This document shows, one piece after another, positions 49,672 through 58,545 of a stretch of DNA of 64,000 bases. Under the pieces are notes generated by a model, which was not told the DNA's origin, did no database searches, and saw only the letters and a list, made by a program, of their open reading frames with translations. Source of the DNA: Kribbella sp. NBC_01245. Lineage in GTDB: Bacteria > Actinomycetota > Actinomycetes > Propionibacteriales > Kribbellaceae. Position numbers and translations under genes: made by a program. Numbering within the stretch: the stretch's first letter is position 1; every line of letters begins with the position of its first letter. Location of the stretch: positions 2,914,001 to 2,978,000 of the forward strand of contig NZ_CP108487.1 of the NCBI RefSeq assembly GCF_036226525.1. The letters are read 5' to 3'.

Positions 49672-49821
49672 GGGGCGCCACGGGCTGTCCCCGTAGGCGC
49701 ACAAGGCCAGGTAGTTGGCCACGGGCGCAACGTACTGCTGCTGCAGCTTCTCGACCTCCAGCGCCGTACATGCCCGCCAGTTGTCCGCCCGGACTTCTTC
49801 AAGGATCACGGTATGTGTCAC
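49672..49821 (-). pseudogene. Truncated GNAT acetyltransferase fragment
   Basis: The first 50 residues of this minus-strand frame (EEVRADNWRACTALEVEKLQ, then QYVAPVANYLALCAYGDSPWRP) match the N-terminus of small GNAT acetyltransferases of the spermidine type. The rest of the frame turns into unrelated sequence overlapping the small secreted gene on the other strand. The fragment has lost the acetyl-CoA-binding half, so it is a remnant. Its start overlaps the end of the isocitrate lyase-like gene, the relic of a former two-gene operon. Confidence 0.65.
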
Positions 49822-50627
49822 GGGTGTTGGAACAGAGCGTCCACGTTGGGTAGCTGCGCGAACCTGTTGAACGTACCCGCGTCAGCGATCTCCCGGGCCG
49901 CCTCGAGGAGGCCGCCCCAGGCCGCGCGCGCAAGCGTCCCGCCCACGCTGATGCGCCGCACACCGAGTGCCGCGGCTTCCGCGACGGTGATGAAGGGAGC
50001 GTTGATCAGCAGGTTCACCGGCTTCGGTGACACTGCGGCCACCACTGCCGTCACCTGTTCGACGGTTCCGATCCGGGGAGCGTAGAGACAATCGGCACCA
50101 GCCTCCGCGAAGGCACGGAGCCGCCGGATGGTCTCGTCGAGGTCCGGGCGCCCGACGACGAAGCCCTCGGATCGAGCGGTGAGAACGATGCCCGTCCCGC
50201 TTTCGTCGATCGATCGCCGCGCCGCCCGGATACGCTCCACGGCAAGCTCGAAGTCGTGAAGGGGTTCCGCAGCACCGCGCGTGGAGTCCTCGATCGAAAG
50301 GCCCGCGATGCCCGTCGCAGCGGCCAGCTTCACGTTCTCGTAGACCTGTTGCGGATCGGCCGCGAAACCATCTTCGAAATCCGCGTTCACCGGCAGCTCT
50401 ACCGCATCGGCGATGCCCCTCAGGTGCTCGAGCATCTCATCAAGCTTGACCTGGTTGTCCGCACGACCAAGCGTCCAGGCAAAGCCGGCACTCGTGGTCG
50501 CGAGCGCTTGAAACCCCAGTTGCTGCAAAGCCCGCGCGCTTCCCACATCCCAGGGATTAGGCATCACGAACGTGCCAGCGGAGTGCAACCGCTGAAACTC
50601 AGCGACCCGACCATCCTGCACGCTCAC
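49818..50627 (-). CDS. Isocitrate lyase/PEP mutase superfamily protein
   Basis: TIM-barrel protein of 269 residues. The Mg-binding loop NADFEDGFAADPQQVYENVK and the ARSEGFVVG strand match the orphan oxaloacetate decarboxylase/PEP mutase-like group widespread in actinobacteria. The KKCGH motif of true isocitrate lyases is absent. The reaction is unknown, probably C-C or C-P lyase or decarboxylase chemistry on a 2-oxo acid. Its stop overlaps the start of the GNAT fragment. Confidence 0.87.
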   Translation of the reverse strand: MSVQDGRVAEFQRLHSAGTFVMPNPWDVGSARALQQLGFQALATTSAGFAWTLGRADNQVKLDEMLEHLRGIADAVELPVNADFEDGFAADPQQVYENVKLAAATGIAGLSIEDSTRGAAEPLHDFELAVERIRAARRSIDESGTGIVLTARSEGFVVGRPDLDETIRRLRAFAEAGADCLYAPRIGTVEQVTAVVAAVSPKPVNLLINAPFITVAEAAALGVRRISVGGTLARAAWGGLLEAAREIADAGTFNRFAQLPNVDALFQHP

Positions 50628-50639
50628 GCCGCACCTCCC

Positions 50640-50811
50640 CGCCGAGAACTCCCCTCATCAGCACCCTAGACCAAGTGCCGCCGGCCGCGAGCACGTCGAA
50701 CACCATGTAGGTCGCGGGCAGCTGCGCGGTCTCGCGGCTTTGCAGGGCCGCGAAGTCGGGCAGCCCCTCGACGCAGACGACAACTTCGCCGTCTATCTTG
50801 AGCCGGATGCT
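50640..50811 (-). pseudogene. Remnant of an ATP-dependent DNA ligase gene
   Basis: One minus-strand frame reads RLKIDGEVVVCVEGLPDFAA, LQSRETAQLPATYMVFDVLA, AGG. This is the nucleotidyltransferase core between motifs I and III of ATP-dependent ligases (LDGE ... YMVFDVL). The segment between LQSR and the YMVFD block is about 15 residues shorter than normal, and neither the Lys motif I nor a start is present. It is a decayed fragment. Confidence 0.6.
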
Positions 50812-50839
50812 GGGTTGTGCTGTATTGCTTGGCCGTGAG

Positions 50840-50861
50840 CGTTGTGGACATGTCCACAACG
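50840..50861. promoter_or_regulatory. Perfect 22-bp palindrome (CGTTGTGGACA and its complement)
   Basis: CGTTGTGGACA at 50840-50850 is followed directly by its exact reverse complement at 50851-50861. Its halves resemble two opposed DnaA boxes (TGTCCACA core), or a regulator operator. It lies just upstream of the ligase remnant on the minus strand and could be an orphaned operator. Confidence 0.55.
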
Positions 50862-51373
50862 GCGCGTGGCGCTTCGTCGGAGCCGCGCAGTGACTCGCTG
50901 TTTGGCGGGGCAGATCTGTTCGTCCTCGCGCTGTTGGGGCCATTGCTCGGCATGGATCCAGGGCGTAGCGTCGCGAACGGATCCAAGCGACGCGGACTTG
51001 GCTCGGGGGTGGTGCGTGGGGGCACCACTGTTCGCTGGGGATCGGGCAGTGGTTGCTGGGCGTGTTGAGCAGGGAGGGTTCTGCGCCCGGGTCTCGCCGA
51101 GTGAATCCGGCCGGACCGAAACACGGCCCGGCGCCGGAGCTCAAGGGGGAGACGATGTCCACAGTGCGCGCCGGCAAACGCCCGGTCCTTGTGGCGACGC
51201 CTCGGCATCGGCATCCGACCCAAGCCTCTGCACGGTCGTCATCGACCCGTGACCACCACGCCATGACGTGCCCCGTCAGGAGCCACGCCCGTAGCGCGAT
51301 CTCGTCCGGCTGTCCCTCCACAGCCGGGCCAGGTCGCCGTCGATCCGCTCCACTTTGAGTAAGGAGAAACACC

Positions 51374-51841
51374 ATGCGGATCAGAGCAATCCTGCTTGCG
51401 GCAGTAGCGGCAATGCTGCTGGCCACAGGTCCGGCGTTCGCGCAGCCGCCGGTGACCGAAACCACCACCACCAAGAACGTCATCGACACCTTCGTCGACG
51501 TCGGACCGGGGTGCGAAGACGCTGCGCTGTTCACGGTCACCACGACGACCAATGTGATCGAGCACGTGACCGCGTTCCCGGACGGCCGGCTCCACGTCAC
51601 CTTCACCCAGACCGGCACGTTCGTCGCCGTGCCCCTGGAGGATCCCAACCTGCCGACCTTCACCGGACACGTCACGGTCTGGGGCGGCTTCAACGACAAC
51701 GGAGGGGCCGTGACCGGCACGTTCACCTTCAACGCCCATGGAACCGGGTCGGATGGTTCGAGGTTCCACCAGAACGAGGTGGAGCATTTCAACACCACGC
51801 CGACCGGTGCGGAGTTCTTCTTCACGCACTGCCACGACTGA
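51374..51841 (+). CDS. Small secreted protein of unknown function
   Basis: Protein of 155 residues with a signal peptide (MRIRAILLAAVAAMLLATGP, cleavage after AFA). The mature chain is strand-rich (DRLHVTFTQTG-like repeats; GGAVTGTFTFNAHGTGSDGS) with Cys in GPGCEDA and THCHD. Thr-rich and probably a beta-sandwich. Similar small secreted proteins are common in actinobacteria, without known function. AAGGAG precedes the ATG. Confidence 0.75.
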   Translation: MRIRAILLAAVAAMLLATGPAFAQPPVTETTTTKNVIDTFVDVGPGCEDAALFTVTTTTNVIEHVTAFPDGRLHVTFTQTGTFVAVPLEDPNLPTFTGHVTVWGGFNDNGGAVTGTFTFNAHGTGSDGSRFHQNEVEHFNTTPTGAEFFFTHCHD

Positions 51842-52088
51842 CGACGATTGGCCGCCGCCTCGCCGAACCCCTCGCTGGGTCGGCCGGCCCCGGGACGAGG
51901 GTGGTGAGACCGATTGCACCGGCGTAAGCGATGACGTGCTAGCAAGCAGGAGGCGGTGGAGCAGGAGCCCAGACAGTACGGAGAAGGGCAAGGCGCCGGA
52001 TGGCAGATCGTGAACTGGTTGCCGATGCTGACCCCGCATAGCGTGGTAGCGGTCCAGCCATGGCCCCGCACAGGGAGATGATCCACGG

Positions 52089-53318
52089 GTGCGCATCCTC
52101 CCGTCGGGCGCCGGTCACGACGCCGCGGTCCTGTTGCAGACGCGAGGGATCCGGGCGTTCGGCGACGGGGTCGTCAGCGTGGTGCTCGCCGGGTACCTTG
52201 CCGCGATCGGTCTCTCCGAGGCCCGCATCGGTGTCGTCGTCGCCGCGACGCTGCTCGGCTCGGCTGCGCTGACGCTCGGCGTCGGGCTTCGCGGCCATCG
52301 AGTCGGTCGGCGCCGCCTGCTGCAGCTCGTGTCGCTGGTGATGGTCCTGACCGGGCTCGGCTTCGCCGCGGCGGACGGGTTCTGGGTGCTGCTCGTGGTC
52401 GCCTTCATCGGCACGCTGAACCCCTCGGGCGGCGACGTCAGCGTGTTCCTCCCGACCGAGCAGGCGCTGCTGCCGGGCACCGCGCCCGACGCCGAGCGGA
52501 CCGCCCTGTTCGCCCGTTACACGCTGATCGGCTCGCTCGTCGCGGCGTTCGGCGCGCTGTGCGCCGGCTTGCCCGAGTGGATCGCCGCGCACGTCGACGT
52601 CAGCGACGAGACCGCGCTGCGCTGGACGTTCGTCGGGTACGCCGCGCTCGGCGTGACGGTCCTCGTGCGCTACCGCTCGCTGTCGCCGGCGATCGAGCCG
52701 CGAGCCGAGGCGCCCGCCATCGCGCTGGGCCCGTCACGCGGCATCGTGTACCGCCTCGCCGCACTCTTCACCCTGGACTCGTTCGGCGGCGGCTTCGTCA
52801 TCACCGCCCTCGTCGTGCTGTGGTTGCAACGACGCTTCGATCTGTCGATCGCCATCAGCGGCGCGGTGTTCTTCTGGGCCGGTCTGCTCTCGGCGTTCTC
52901 GTCGCTCGTCGCCGTACGCATCGCCCGCCGCATCGGGCTCGTGCGGACGATGGTGTTCACCCACCTCCCGGCGAACGGCTTCCTGATCCTGGCCGCGTTC
53001 ATGCCGAACGCGCCGCTCGCGGTCGCCGCGCTGCTGGCCCGCTCCGCGCTGTCGCAGATGGACGTCCCCGTGCGCACGTCGTACGTGATGGCGGTCGTCT
53101 CGCCGGCCGAGCGCCCGGCAGCGGCGAGCGTGACGAACGTGCCGCGCAGCCTGGCTTCCGTGGTGCCGCCCATCGTCGCCGGCTGGATGCTGGGCCACTC
53201 GACGTTCGGCTGGCCGCTCGTCATCGGAGGCGCGCTGAAGATTTGCTACGACTTGCTGCTGCTACGCCAGTTCCGCGACGTCCGCCCACCCGAGGAGCAA
53301 ATACGGGCTACGGCGTGA
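52089..53318 (+). CDS. MFS transporter
   Basis: Protein of 409 residues with about 11-12 hydrophobic helices. The loop 2-3 motif is degenerate (GLRGHRVGRRRL). The helix-4/5 region reads FIGTLNPSGGDVSVFLPTEQ. The GTG start follows GGGAG-like sequence within 15 bases. Third-position G/C is even more extreme than in neighbours, hinting at a different origin. Substrate unknown; the sequence is like actinobacterial permeases of unknown export role. Confidence 0.85.
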   Translation: MRILPSGAGHDAAVLLQTRGIRAFGDGVVSVVLAGYLAAIGLSEARIGVVVAATLLGSAALTLGVGLRGHRVGRRRLLQLVSLVMVLTGLGFAAADGFWVLLVVAFIGTLNPSGGDVSVFLPTEQALLPGTAPDAERTALFARYTLIGSLVAAFGALCAGLPEWIAAHVDVSDETALRWTFVGYAALGVTVLVRYRSLSPAIEPRAEAPAIALGPSRGIVYRLAALFTLDSFGGGFVITALVVLWLQRRFDLSIAISGAVFFWAGLLSAFSSLVAVRIARRIGLVRTMVFTHLPANGFLILAAFMPNAPLAVAALLARSALSQMDVPVRTSYVMAVVSPAERPAAASVTNVPRSLASVVPPIVAGWMLGHSTFGWPLVIGGALKICYDLLLLRQFRDVRPPEEQIRATA

Positions 53319-53369
53319 CGTCTTGATCCGGATCCCCCTGCGGGCTCTGCGCTTGCGGAGGGCGCCGCG

Positions 53370-54368
53370 CTATCGATTCGGTTGCCAGGCCGGCTGTCCG
53401 TCGAACCCGGGCGCCTGCGTCAGGGCCCGGCTTACACCGGTTTCGACATCAACGACGTAGACATCCCACGAACCCGCCGCGTCGGAGTAGTACGCGAGCG
53501 ACCGGCCGTTCGGCGACCATCGTGGCCGTTCCTCTGACGCCGACTCGGCCACGACCGAGCGCAGCCCGGTCCCGTCCGCGGCCACGACCACGATGTCGAA
53601 GCCGGCCGACGTCACGACGTTGTACGCCAGCTGCGAGCCGTCGGCGGTCCAGGCAGGGTTGATGCCGCGGACCGGCTGCGGGAGGAGCGGCTGTTCGACG
53701 CCGGTGTCCGGATCGACCGCGCGGAGCTCGGGCGCGCCGCTTCGGGTGGTCGCGAAGCCGATCCGCGAGCCGTCCGGCGACCACTGCGGCTTGTCGTCCA
53801 GCCCGGGCGAGTTCACCAGCTGCCGGACGTTCAAGCCGTCGACGTCCATCACGAAGATGTCCCAGTCGCCGTCCCTGTTGGAGCTGAAGGCCAGTCGACG
53901 TCCGTCCGGTGACCAACTCGGGTAGAAGTTCGCGGCGGCGTCGCGGGTGATCTGCGTCAATCCCGACCCGTCTGGGGAGATCAGGTAGATGTCGCTCGCT
54001 CTAGGCGACCCTGCATTGAACGCCAGCCGTCGCCCGTCCGCCGACCAGGCCGGGTGCGAGACCGGCGGTAGCGACTCCTCCGTCAGCCGCCGCACGTCTG
54101 AACCGTCCGCCTGCATCAAGTAGAGCGCATCGATGCCATCGCGATCGGAGACGAAGGCAATGAGCCCTCCCGCGTGCGTGGGCGGCTGAGGTGACCCCGA
54201 CGACAACGGCAGCCGCGGTGACCCCGCCGACGACGGCTGCTGCTGCGGTGCACCCTGCTGCGACGCCTCGGGGTCGGGCGTTGAGGTCGTGCACCCGAGC
54301 GCCATGAACCCAAGGACCCCGGCCAACAGCGCGCCCCTGATCAGCCGCTGCCCGTGGACTGTCCACAT
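53370..54368 (-). CDS. Lipoprotein with TolB-like PD40 beta-propeller
   Basis: Protein of 332 residues with a lipobox (FMALGC) after a short signal and a Pro/Ser/Gln-rich linker. Six PD40 blades follow, each with a W(S/T)(P/A)DG-type motif: AWSADGRRLAFNAG, SWSPDGRRLAFSSN, QWSPDGSRIGFATT, AWTADGSQLAYNVV, RWSPNGRSLAYYSD and a final AWQPN. It is a membrane-anchored extracellular binding or scaffold propeller; no partner system is nearby, and it is not a Pal-Tol component in this Gram-positive setting. Confidence 0.85.
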   Translation of the reverse strand: MWTVHGQRLIRGALLAGVLGFMALGCTTSTPDPEASQQGAPQQQPSSAGSPRLPLSSGSPQPPTHAGGLIAFVSDRDGIDALYLMQADGSDVRRLTEESLPPVSHPAWSADGRRLAFNAGSPRASDIYLISPDGSGLTQITRDAAANFYPSWSPDGRRLAFSSNRDGDWDIFVMDVDGLNVRQLVNSPGLDDKPQWSPDGSRIGFATTRSGAPELRAVDPDTGVEQPLLPQPVRGINPAWTADGSQLAYNVVTSAGFDIVVVAADGTGLRSVVAESASEERPRWSPNGRSLAYYSDAAGSWDVYVVDVETGVSRALTQAPGFDGQPAWQPNR

Positions 54369-54625
54369 GACCTGAGCCTCGCGGCCGACGCGCGGCCCGC
54401 CAAGCAGCGGCCCGCTTCCGTATCCGAACCGTTGCGGTCAGGCGGGCCCCAGGTACGACGCAGAGGGGTTGCCGTCCACCATGCGCGCGCCGGCCGTGTG
54501 GGGCCAGGCCGCCTTCGCAACATACGAAGGCGTTACCGACCTCGGCTGAGACCGCGGCTGGGGAATAGCTGCAACTCGTCGGCTGCCCCTGGCAGGCGAC
54601 CAAGACCGCACCTAGCATCCCGCTC

Positions 54626-55825
54626 ATGACCAAACGCGTGGGGCGACTTGTGATCGGCGGGATCAGTGTGGCCTGCTTGCTCGGTGCAGCCTGGCTGACT
54701 CCCGCATCCGCTGACCAGCCAAATCCTGCTCCGGATCCGAAGACAGCCGCCGCATCGCGCGGATCGTTGCCGTTGGACATCACTGGCGACGCAGCCTTGT
54801 CGGAGGAGCGGGACCGATTCAGGGACACGCTCAAGCCGCTGGCGGCGTACGACGGAGGCACGATCTGGGACGGCCCATCCAGGACCCTGACCGTGCAACT
54901 GACCTCGGGCGCTGCCATCCAGAAGGCCCGCACGATGACCACCAGGGCCGCGAAGCCGTTCAGCGTCAACTACGTCCAGGTGAAGTACACCGCGAACGAA
55001 CTGGAAGCGCTGTCCGCAAAGCTGCTGGACAACCAGGTGAAATGGGCCGGCGCGTCCGGGATCGGCGGCGGCTACGACCCGGCGAAGAACCGCGTCATCC
55101 TGCAAGTCGACCCGAAGTACAAGGAGGCCCCCAGGCTCGTCCGGGCTATCAAGAAGCTCAAGGACCCGCGTATCACCCTGGAGTACATCAAGGCCGTCGA
55201 GGGATCGGATGCTGAAAGCCGGGACGACGATTTTGCGCCGTGGTCGGTGGGCGCGATCATCGACGCCCCGGAGGCAGAGGTCTGCACCCTGGGCTGGGCC
55301 TGGAAGATGTGGGGCACCAACGAGATCGTTGGTTCCACGGCAAGACACTGCAGATTCCTCAATTGGTACAACAAGGGCACATACGTCGGGACGGTGTTCA
55401 AGTCCGCGAAGAGCGTCGACTCCGCCTTCATGCACGGCAGTACCTACGCGCGGAGCGTTTTCGTCGGGGATGAGTTCACCAATGACCTCCGTCCCGTGGT
55501 GGGAATCGACACAGCCTGGGTGGCCGGCGAATCGGTCGCCATGAGCGCTAATTCTGGCCTCTTCGTTTCGACCGTCCAGCTCCCGACCTACACGCTCCCT
55601 TCGTGCTCGACGGGAGCTGGACTGAAGGGTGTGCTCATGAAGACTGATGTATCGATGCCAGGTGACTCAGGCGGCCCCTGGCTGACAACGCAGAGCGGCA
55701 GCGGAGACGTGATCGCGCATGGTCAGCATTGGGGCGACGGATGCGCCGATAAACACGCCGGCTCCTTCTTCATCAAGCTGACCGACATCAGCGCCGCCCA
55801 GGGAGCGAGCCTCTACATCCATTAG
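54626..55825 (+). CDS. Secreted trypsin-like (S1-type) serine protease with pro-region
   Basis: Protein of 399 residues. The signal peptide ends near residue 29 (TPASA). A pro-region of about 180 residues with alpha-lytic-type repeats (NYVQVKYTANELEALSAKLL, NRVILQVDPKYKEAPRLVRA) precedes the protease. The catalytic triad is His241 in STARHC, Asp265 in KSVDSAFM and Ser348 in PGDSGGPW. The Cys pattern (CTLGWAW ... ARHC; CSTG ... GDGCADK) fits streptogrisin-like enzymes. It should be an extracellular, autoprocessed protease. Confidence 0.88.
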   Translation: MTKRVGRLVIGGISVACLLGAAWLTPASADQPNPAPDPKTAAASRGSLPLDITGDAALSEERDRFRDTLKPLAAYDGGTIWDGPSRTLTVQLTSGAAIQKARTMTTRAAKPFSVNYVQVKYTANELEALSAKLLDNQVKWAGASGIGGGYDPAKNRVILQVDPKYKEAPRLVRAIKKLKDPRITLEYIKAVEGSDAESRDDDFAPWSVGAIIDAPEAEVCTLGWAWKMWGTNEIVGSTARHCRFLNWYNKGTYVGTVFKSAKSVDSAFMHGSTYARSVFVGDEFTNDLRPVVGIDTAWVAGESVAMSANSGLFVSTVQLPTYTLPSCSTGAGLKGVLMKTDVSMPGDSGGPWLTTQSGSGDVIAHGQHWGDGCADKHAGSFFIKLTDISAAQGASLYIH

Positions 55826-56169
55826 CCGTTCTCCCAGCGCGCGCTCTGCGGAGACTGTCCGAGTCTCATTACGAGGAGGAATTGCACCGCCGCACAAGCC
55901 CTCCGCCAGCGCAAAATGGTGACACGACCGGTAGCACCACGACTGATCTTCGCGATGTCTCTCCTAGGTTCGCACCACGACTGACACCCACGCCAGCGAG
56001 AGGTAGCGCGGAATAGCCACTGCCGCTCATCTGCAGGCTGAAGTAGCCGGCCTAGCTGTTGAGCCTTGCGCGGTGTTCAGCGGCACGGTTCGGCCGCCGA
56101 CCTCGAGCACCTTGCCGCGGTAGCGGCCGCACGCCACGACTTCGGGCCGGGCCAGGGAGCACCCTGAAC
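55826..56169. other. Intergenic region without assignable gene
   Basis: No start-supported gene is visible in this 344-base stretch. On the minus strand, 56060-56150 reads as an open, protein-like stretch (RPEVVACGRYRGKVLEVGGR, TVPLNTAQG) that ends near a TAG. It may be the tail of a lost gene, but I recognise no family. Confidence 0.45.
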
Positions 56170-57732
56170 TCAGACGAGGTACTTCGCCGCCGTCGGCAAG
56201 GTGCCCTCGACACGGATCGCGTACGGCACCAAGGGAACGATCGCCGGGTCCACCGCCCGGCGTCGACCAGCGGTGGCCTCCCGCAGGATCAGCCGCAACC
56301 GGTAGAACTGGTTCGCCCAGGCTGGCTGCACGTCGAGCCGAGGCAGTGACCGCTCGATGAGCTCACCGATACCGGTTGCGCCCTGGCCGACCGTGACGGC
56401 GGCGGAGACCAGGGAATTCAGCGCTCCCAGCGGAAAGCGCCCTCGCTCGACGTCCAGCGCCTCGACCAACTGCGCCTGTCGCCGGCTGTACCTCCGTCCG
56501 AGGGCCGAGTTCGCGTTTGCCCTGACGCCACCGAGGTCGAGCCGGAGCACGTCCAAGTTGAGCTCGACCCGCGCCAGCTGAACCGACGCGAGCGCACCCG
56601 GGACGTCCTTGGCACGCCGGACCAGTCTGGCTGTCAGCTCACGGTCAGCCGCAGCCCCCAGGCAGAGCTCGGCGGCCGCACGGCGGAGCAGCAGGTCCAT
56701 GTACTCGCTCCAGCGGTCTTCCAACCTGTCGAACCTGACCATGGGGAACACGGCGAGCGCACGGTCCAGCTCGCTCCTGGCCAAGTCCAGATGACCGTGC
56801 AGCTGCAGAACATGGGCTCGGCTCCGCGTCGCCGCGACCGCCGCGCGACTCGCTGGACCAGCCCCCGTCACCGCCTCCCGAAGCCAGCGGGTGGTGACAG
56901 GCAGGGTGAGTGCCGAGTCCGTGTCGCGCACGATGTTGACGACGAGCTCCAGCAGGTGGAGCCGGATCCGTTCTCCCGGCCGCAGCGGCCTGGTCACCCG
57001 CATCGCGTGGTCCACCAGCAACGGATAAGCCTCAGCCGCACTGTTGCGCCAGGCTCGATCGAGTTCACCCACAGCGAGCTCGGCATCGTCGAAGAGCTGG
57101 TAGGACAACTGGGTCAGCCGACCGTCCTGGCCGGCGGGCTGAAGCCGGGGTACAGCAGGTAGCCGGGTGGCAAGGCGGGCGAGTGCCGGGCGGGCCCGAT
57201 TCCCGGCCCGGTGGCGCCGAACCCGATCCGCTCCTGACCTCCTTGGTCCGTCAGTACTGAGGTTCTGATGCTCACGGGCGAGTCGCTCGTAAGCCTCGGC
57301 GGACTCCACCTCGCCATTGGAACGCGCCACGGCAGCTTCGCTCAGAGCTGCAATGGCCAGAGCCTCTCCGGCGACGGGCCGGATGGTTGCGGCGGCCCCC
57401 TCGGCACCCAAGCGGCCGGCCAGCACTTGATCGACGGTGTCCAGACGGGCGTCGAGCGAGCGGATCGAGGCCAGGCCCAGCTTTGCGGCCAGGACCGCTT
57501 TAGACGTGCGAACACCGTCCAGGCAGGCGGCTGCCGCCCACACCGACGCGTCGACGGCCGAGACCTCGCCGGCGGCCACAGCGTCGGCGAGCGCGATTCT
57601 CAGTTCACGGACCGCCGCCACCGAGTCACCGGCCCAGCGCGACGCCGCGAGGGGCGAACCGCGCGGCCGGCGGGACACCGCAAGCTCAGCCCAGAGCCAG
57701 CGTCGTACCTGACGCAGTTCTGCCCCCTCCAT
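56170..57732 (-). CDS. Large TPR-like helical protein of unknown function
   Basis: Protein of 520 residues, Ala/Arg/Leu-rich and almost entirely helical by pattern, with repeated paired helices (LDLARSELDRALAVFPMVRF, ELNLDVLRLDLGGVRANANS) of TPR/SARP-sensor type. The N-terminal 90 residues (ELRIALADAVAAGEVSAVDA ... TSKAVLAAKLG) could be a DNA-binding or protein-interaction segment, but no HTH score can be assigned by eye. A 106-residue ORF lies 43 bases upstream on the same strand, so the two may form an operon. No homologous family recognised. Confidence 0.65.
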   Translation of the reverse strand: MEGAELRQVRRWLWAELAVSRRPRGSPLAASRWAGDSVAAVRELRIALADAVAAGEVSAVDASVWAAAACLDGVRTSKAVLAAKLGLASIRSLDARLDTVDQVLAGRLGAEGAAATIRPVAGEALAIAALSEAAVARSNGEVESAEAYERLAREHQNLSTDGPRRSGADRVRRHRAGNRARPALARLATRLPAVPRLQPAGQDGRLTQLSYQLFDDAELAVGELDRAWRNSAAEAYPLLVDHAMRVTRPLRPGERIRLHLLELVVNIVRDTDSALTLPVTTRWLREAVTGAGPASRAAVAATRSRAHVLQLHGHLDLARSELDRALAVFPMVRFDRLEDRWSEYMDLLLRRAAAELCLGAAADRELTARLVRRAKDVPGALASVQLARVELNLDVLRLDLGGVRANANSALGRRYSRRQAQLVEALDVERGRFPLGALNSLVSAAVTVGQGATGIGELIERSLPRLDVQPAWANQFYRLRLILREATAGRRRAVDPAIVPLVPYAIRVEGTLPTAAKYLV

Positions 57733-57775
57733 CGCGGCCTCTCTGCCGGTTTGTGCAACGCTCCGCGACTCCCGC

Positions 57776-58096
57776 TCACAGGATGCCGTAGTCGCGGGAG
57801 ACGCTCGACCCGGACGCGGGCGAAGGGTCCGCTCGAGTGGCGGAGGTGTCGAGATGAACCGTGAACTCGGTGAGGATGCCGATCAACGGCGCGGAGAGCG
57901 GAAGGACGTCTGGTTGCGCCGGTCGGTACTGGTCGGCCAAGGCGTGGCCGCCGTGCTGACGGTTGTTCGACGGATCCAGGAACTGCTGGCCGGACACAGC
58001 TAGTCCCGAATGCTTCCCCAGATCCGTGTGAACGTCGCCGCCTTCCAAAGCTGCGACGTTAAGCTTTCTGGTCAGCAGGGCGTCCGCGTCAGCCAT
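57776..58096 (-). CDS. Small protein of unknown function upstream of the TPR-like gene
   Basis: ORF of 106 residues from ATG 58096. It has no signal peptide and no TM. The first half is mildly helical (ADALLTRKLNVAALEGGDVH); the end is Ser/Pro/Asp-rich (SPASGSSVSRDYGIL). It lies 43 bases before the TPR-like gene and is antisense to the poorly conserved 5' end of the YCII gene, which weakens the case. It could be a peptide partner of the TPR protein, but nothing shows this. Confidence 0.45.
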   Translation of the reverse strand: MADADALLTRKLNVAALEGGDVHTDLGKHSGLAVSGQQFLDPSNNRQHGGHALADQYRPAQPDVLPLSAPLIGILTEFTVHLDTSATRADPSPASGSSVSRDYGIL

Positions 58097-58179
58097 TGCT
58101 CAGGGCCGGTTTGACGGGCGAAACGCGGGTCGGAGGGATCGGCTGCGTCGCGGCGGGCACCGATGAGACGAACGCGGCC

Positions 58180-58545
58180 ATGATGGCCAACGTCGACGAG
58201 ATGATGGCCGCGACCCGCCGGTTCATCGAGGAGACGGCCAAGGCCGGCGTTTACGTCGCGGCCGAGGGGCTGGACGCTCCGGGCCAGGGCGTCGTGGTGC
58301 ACTTCAGCGACGAGGCCCCGGTGGTCACGGACGGGCCGTACGGAGAGACCAAGGAATTGTTCGGGGGCTTCTTCCTGCTCGATGTCGCCTCGAAGCAGGA
58401 GGCGGTCGAATGGGCCAAGCGGGTCCCGTCGGTCCCCGGGTCCAAGATCGAAATCCGGCGCGTGCCCGGGGAGGACGAGGTCCCGCAGGAAAACGGGAAT
58501 TTCGTCAAGGAAGCGGCCTTGCGCGAGAGCAGCGGCCAGATCTGA
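58180..58545 (+). CDS. YCII/DGPF-domain protein, partner of an ECF42 sigma factor
   Basis: Protein of about 121 residues from ATG 58180 (the frame is open from a TTG at 58096). The conserved DGPF-type motif is DGPYGETKELFGGFFLLDVA, followed by EAVEWAKRVP and KIEIRRVPGEDE. The normal beta-1 start (MKYMLIMR-like) is missing: sequence homologous to relatives begins only at GTDETNAAM. So the gene may be slightly 5'-truncated or the start shifted. Its TGA overlaps the sigma factor ATG. DGPF proteins are the standard neighbours of ECF42 sigma factors, though their function is unknown. Confidence 0.8.
   Translation: MMANVDEMMAATRRFIEETAKAGVYVAAEGLDAPGQGVVVHFSDEAPVVTDGPYGETKELFGGFFLLDVASKQEAVEWAKRVPSVPGSKIEIRRVPGEDEVPQENGNFVKEAALRESSGQI

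Larger units (their letters stand above)
50628..51373. other. Gene-poor decayed intergenic region
   Basis: Apart from the ligase remnant and a perfect palindrome, this 746-base stretch holds no credible gene. A 67-residue frame from ATG 51155 (MSTVRAGKRPVLVATPRHRH) has GGGGGAG upstream, but its composition past residue 20 is Arg/Ser-rich and unlike a protein. The region marks the start of an accessory segment. Confidence 0.6.

Noticed and set aside
50840..50861. Replication origin based on DnaA-box-like palindrome
   Set aside because: Only one site is present, with no cluster of DnaA boxes and no dnaA, dnaN or rep genes nearby.
51155..51358. 67-residue ORF with a good ribosome-binding site
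   Set aside because: Composition is Arg/Ser/Pro-rich without secondary structure pattern; probably a decayed region.
50599..52086. Minus-strand frame of 495 codons spanning the ligase remnant
   Set aside because: Only about 57 residues resemble a ligase; the rest is antisense to the small secreted protein gene and is not protein-like.
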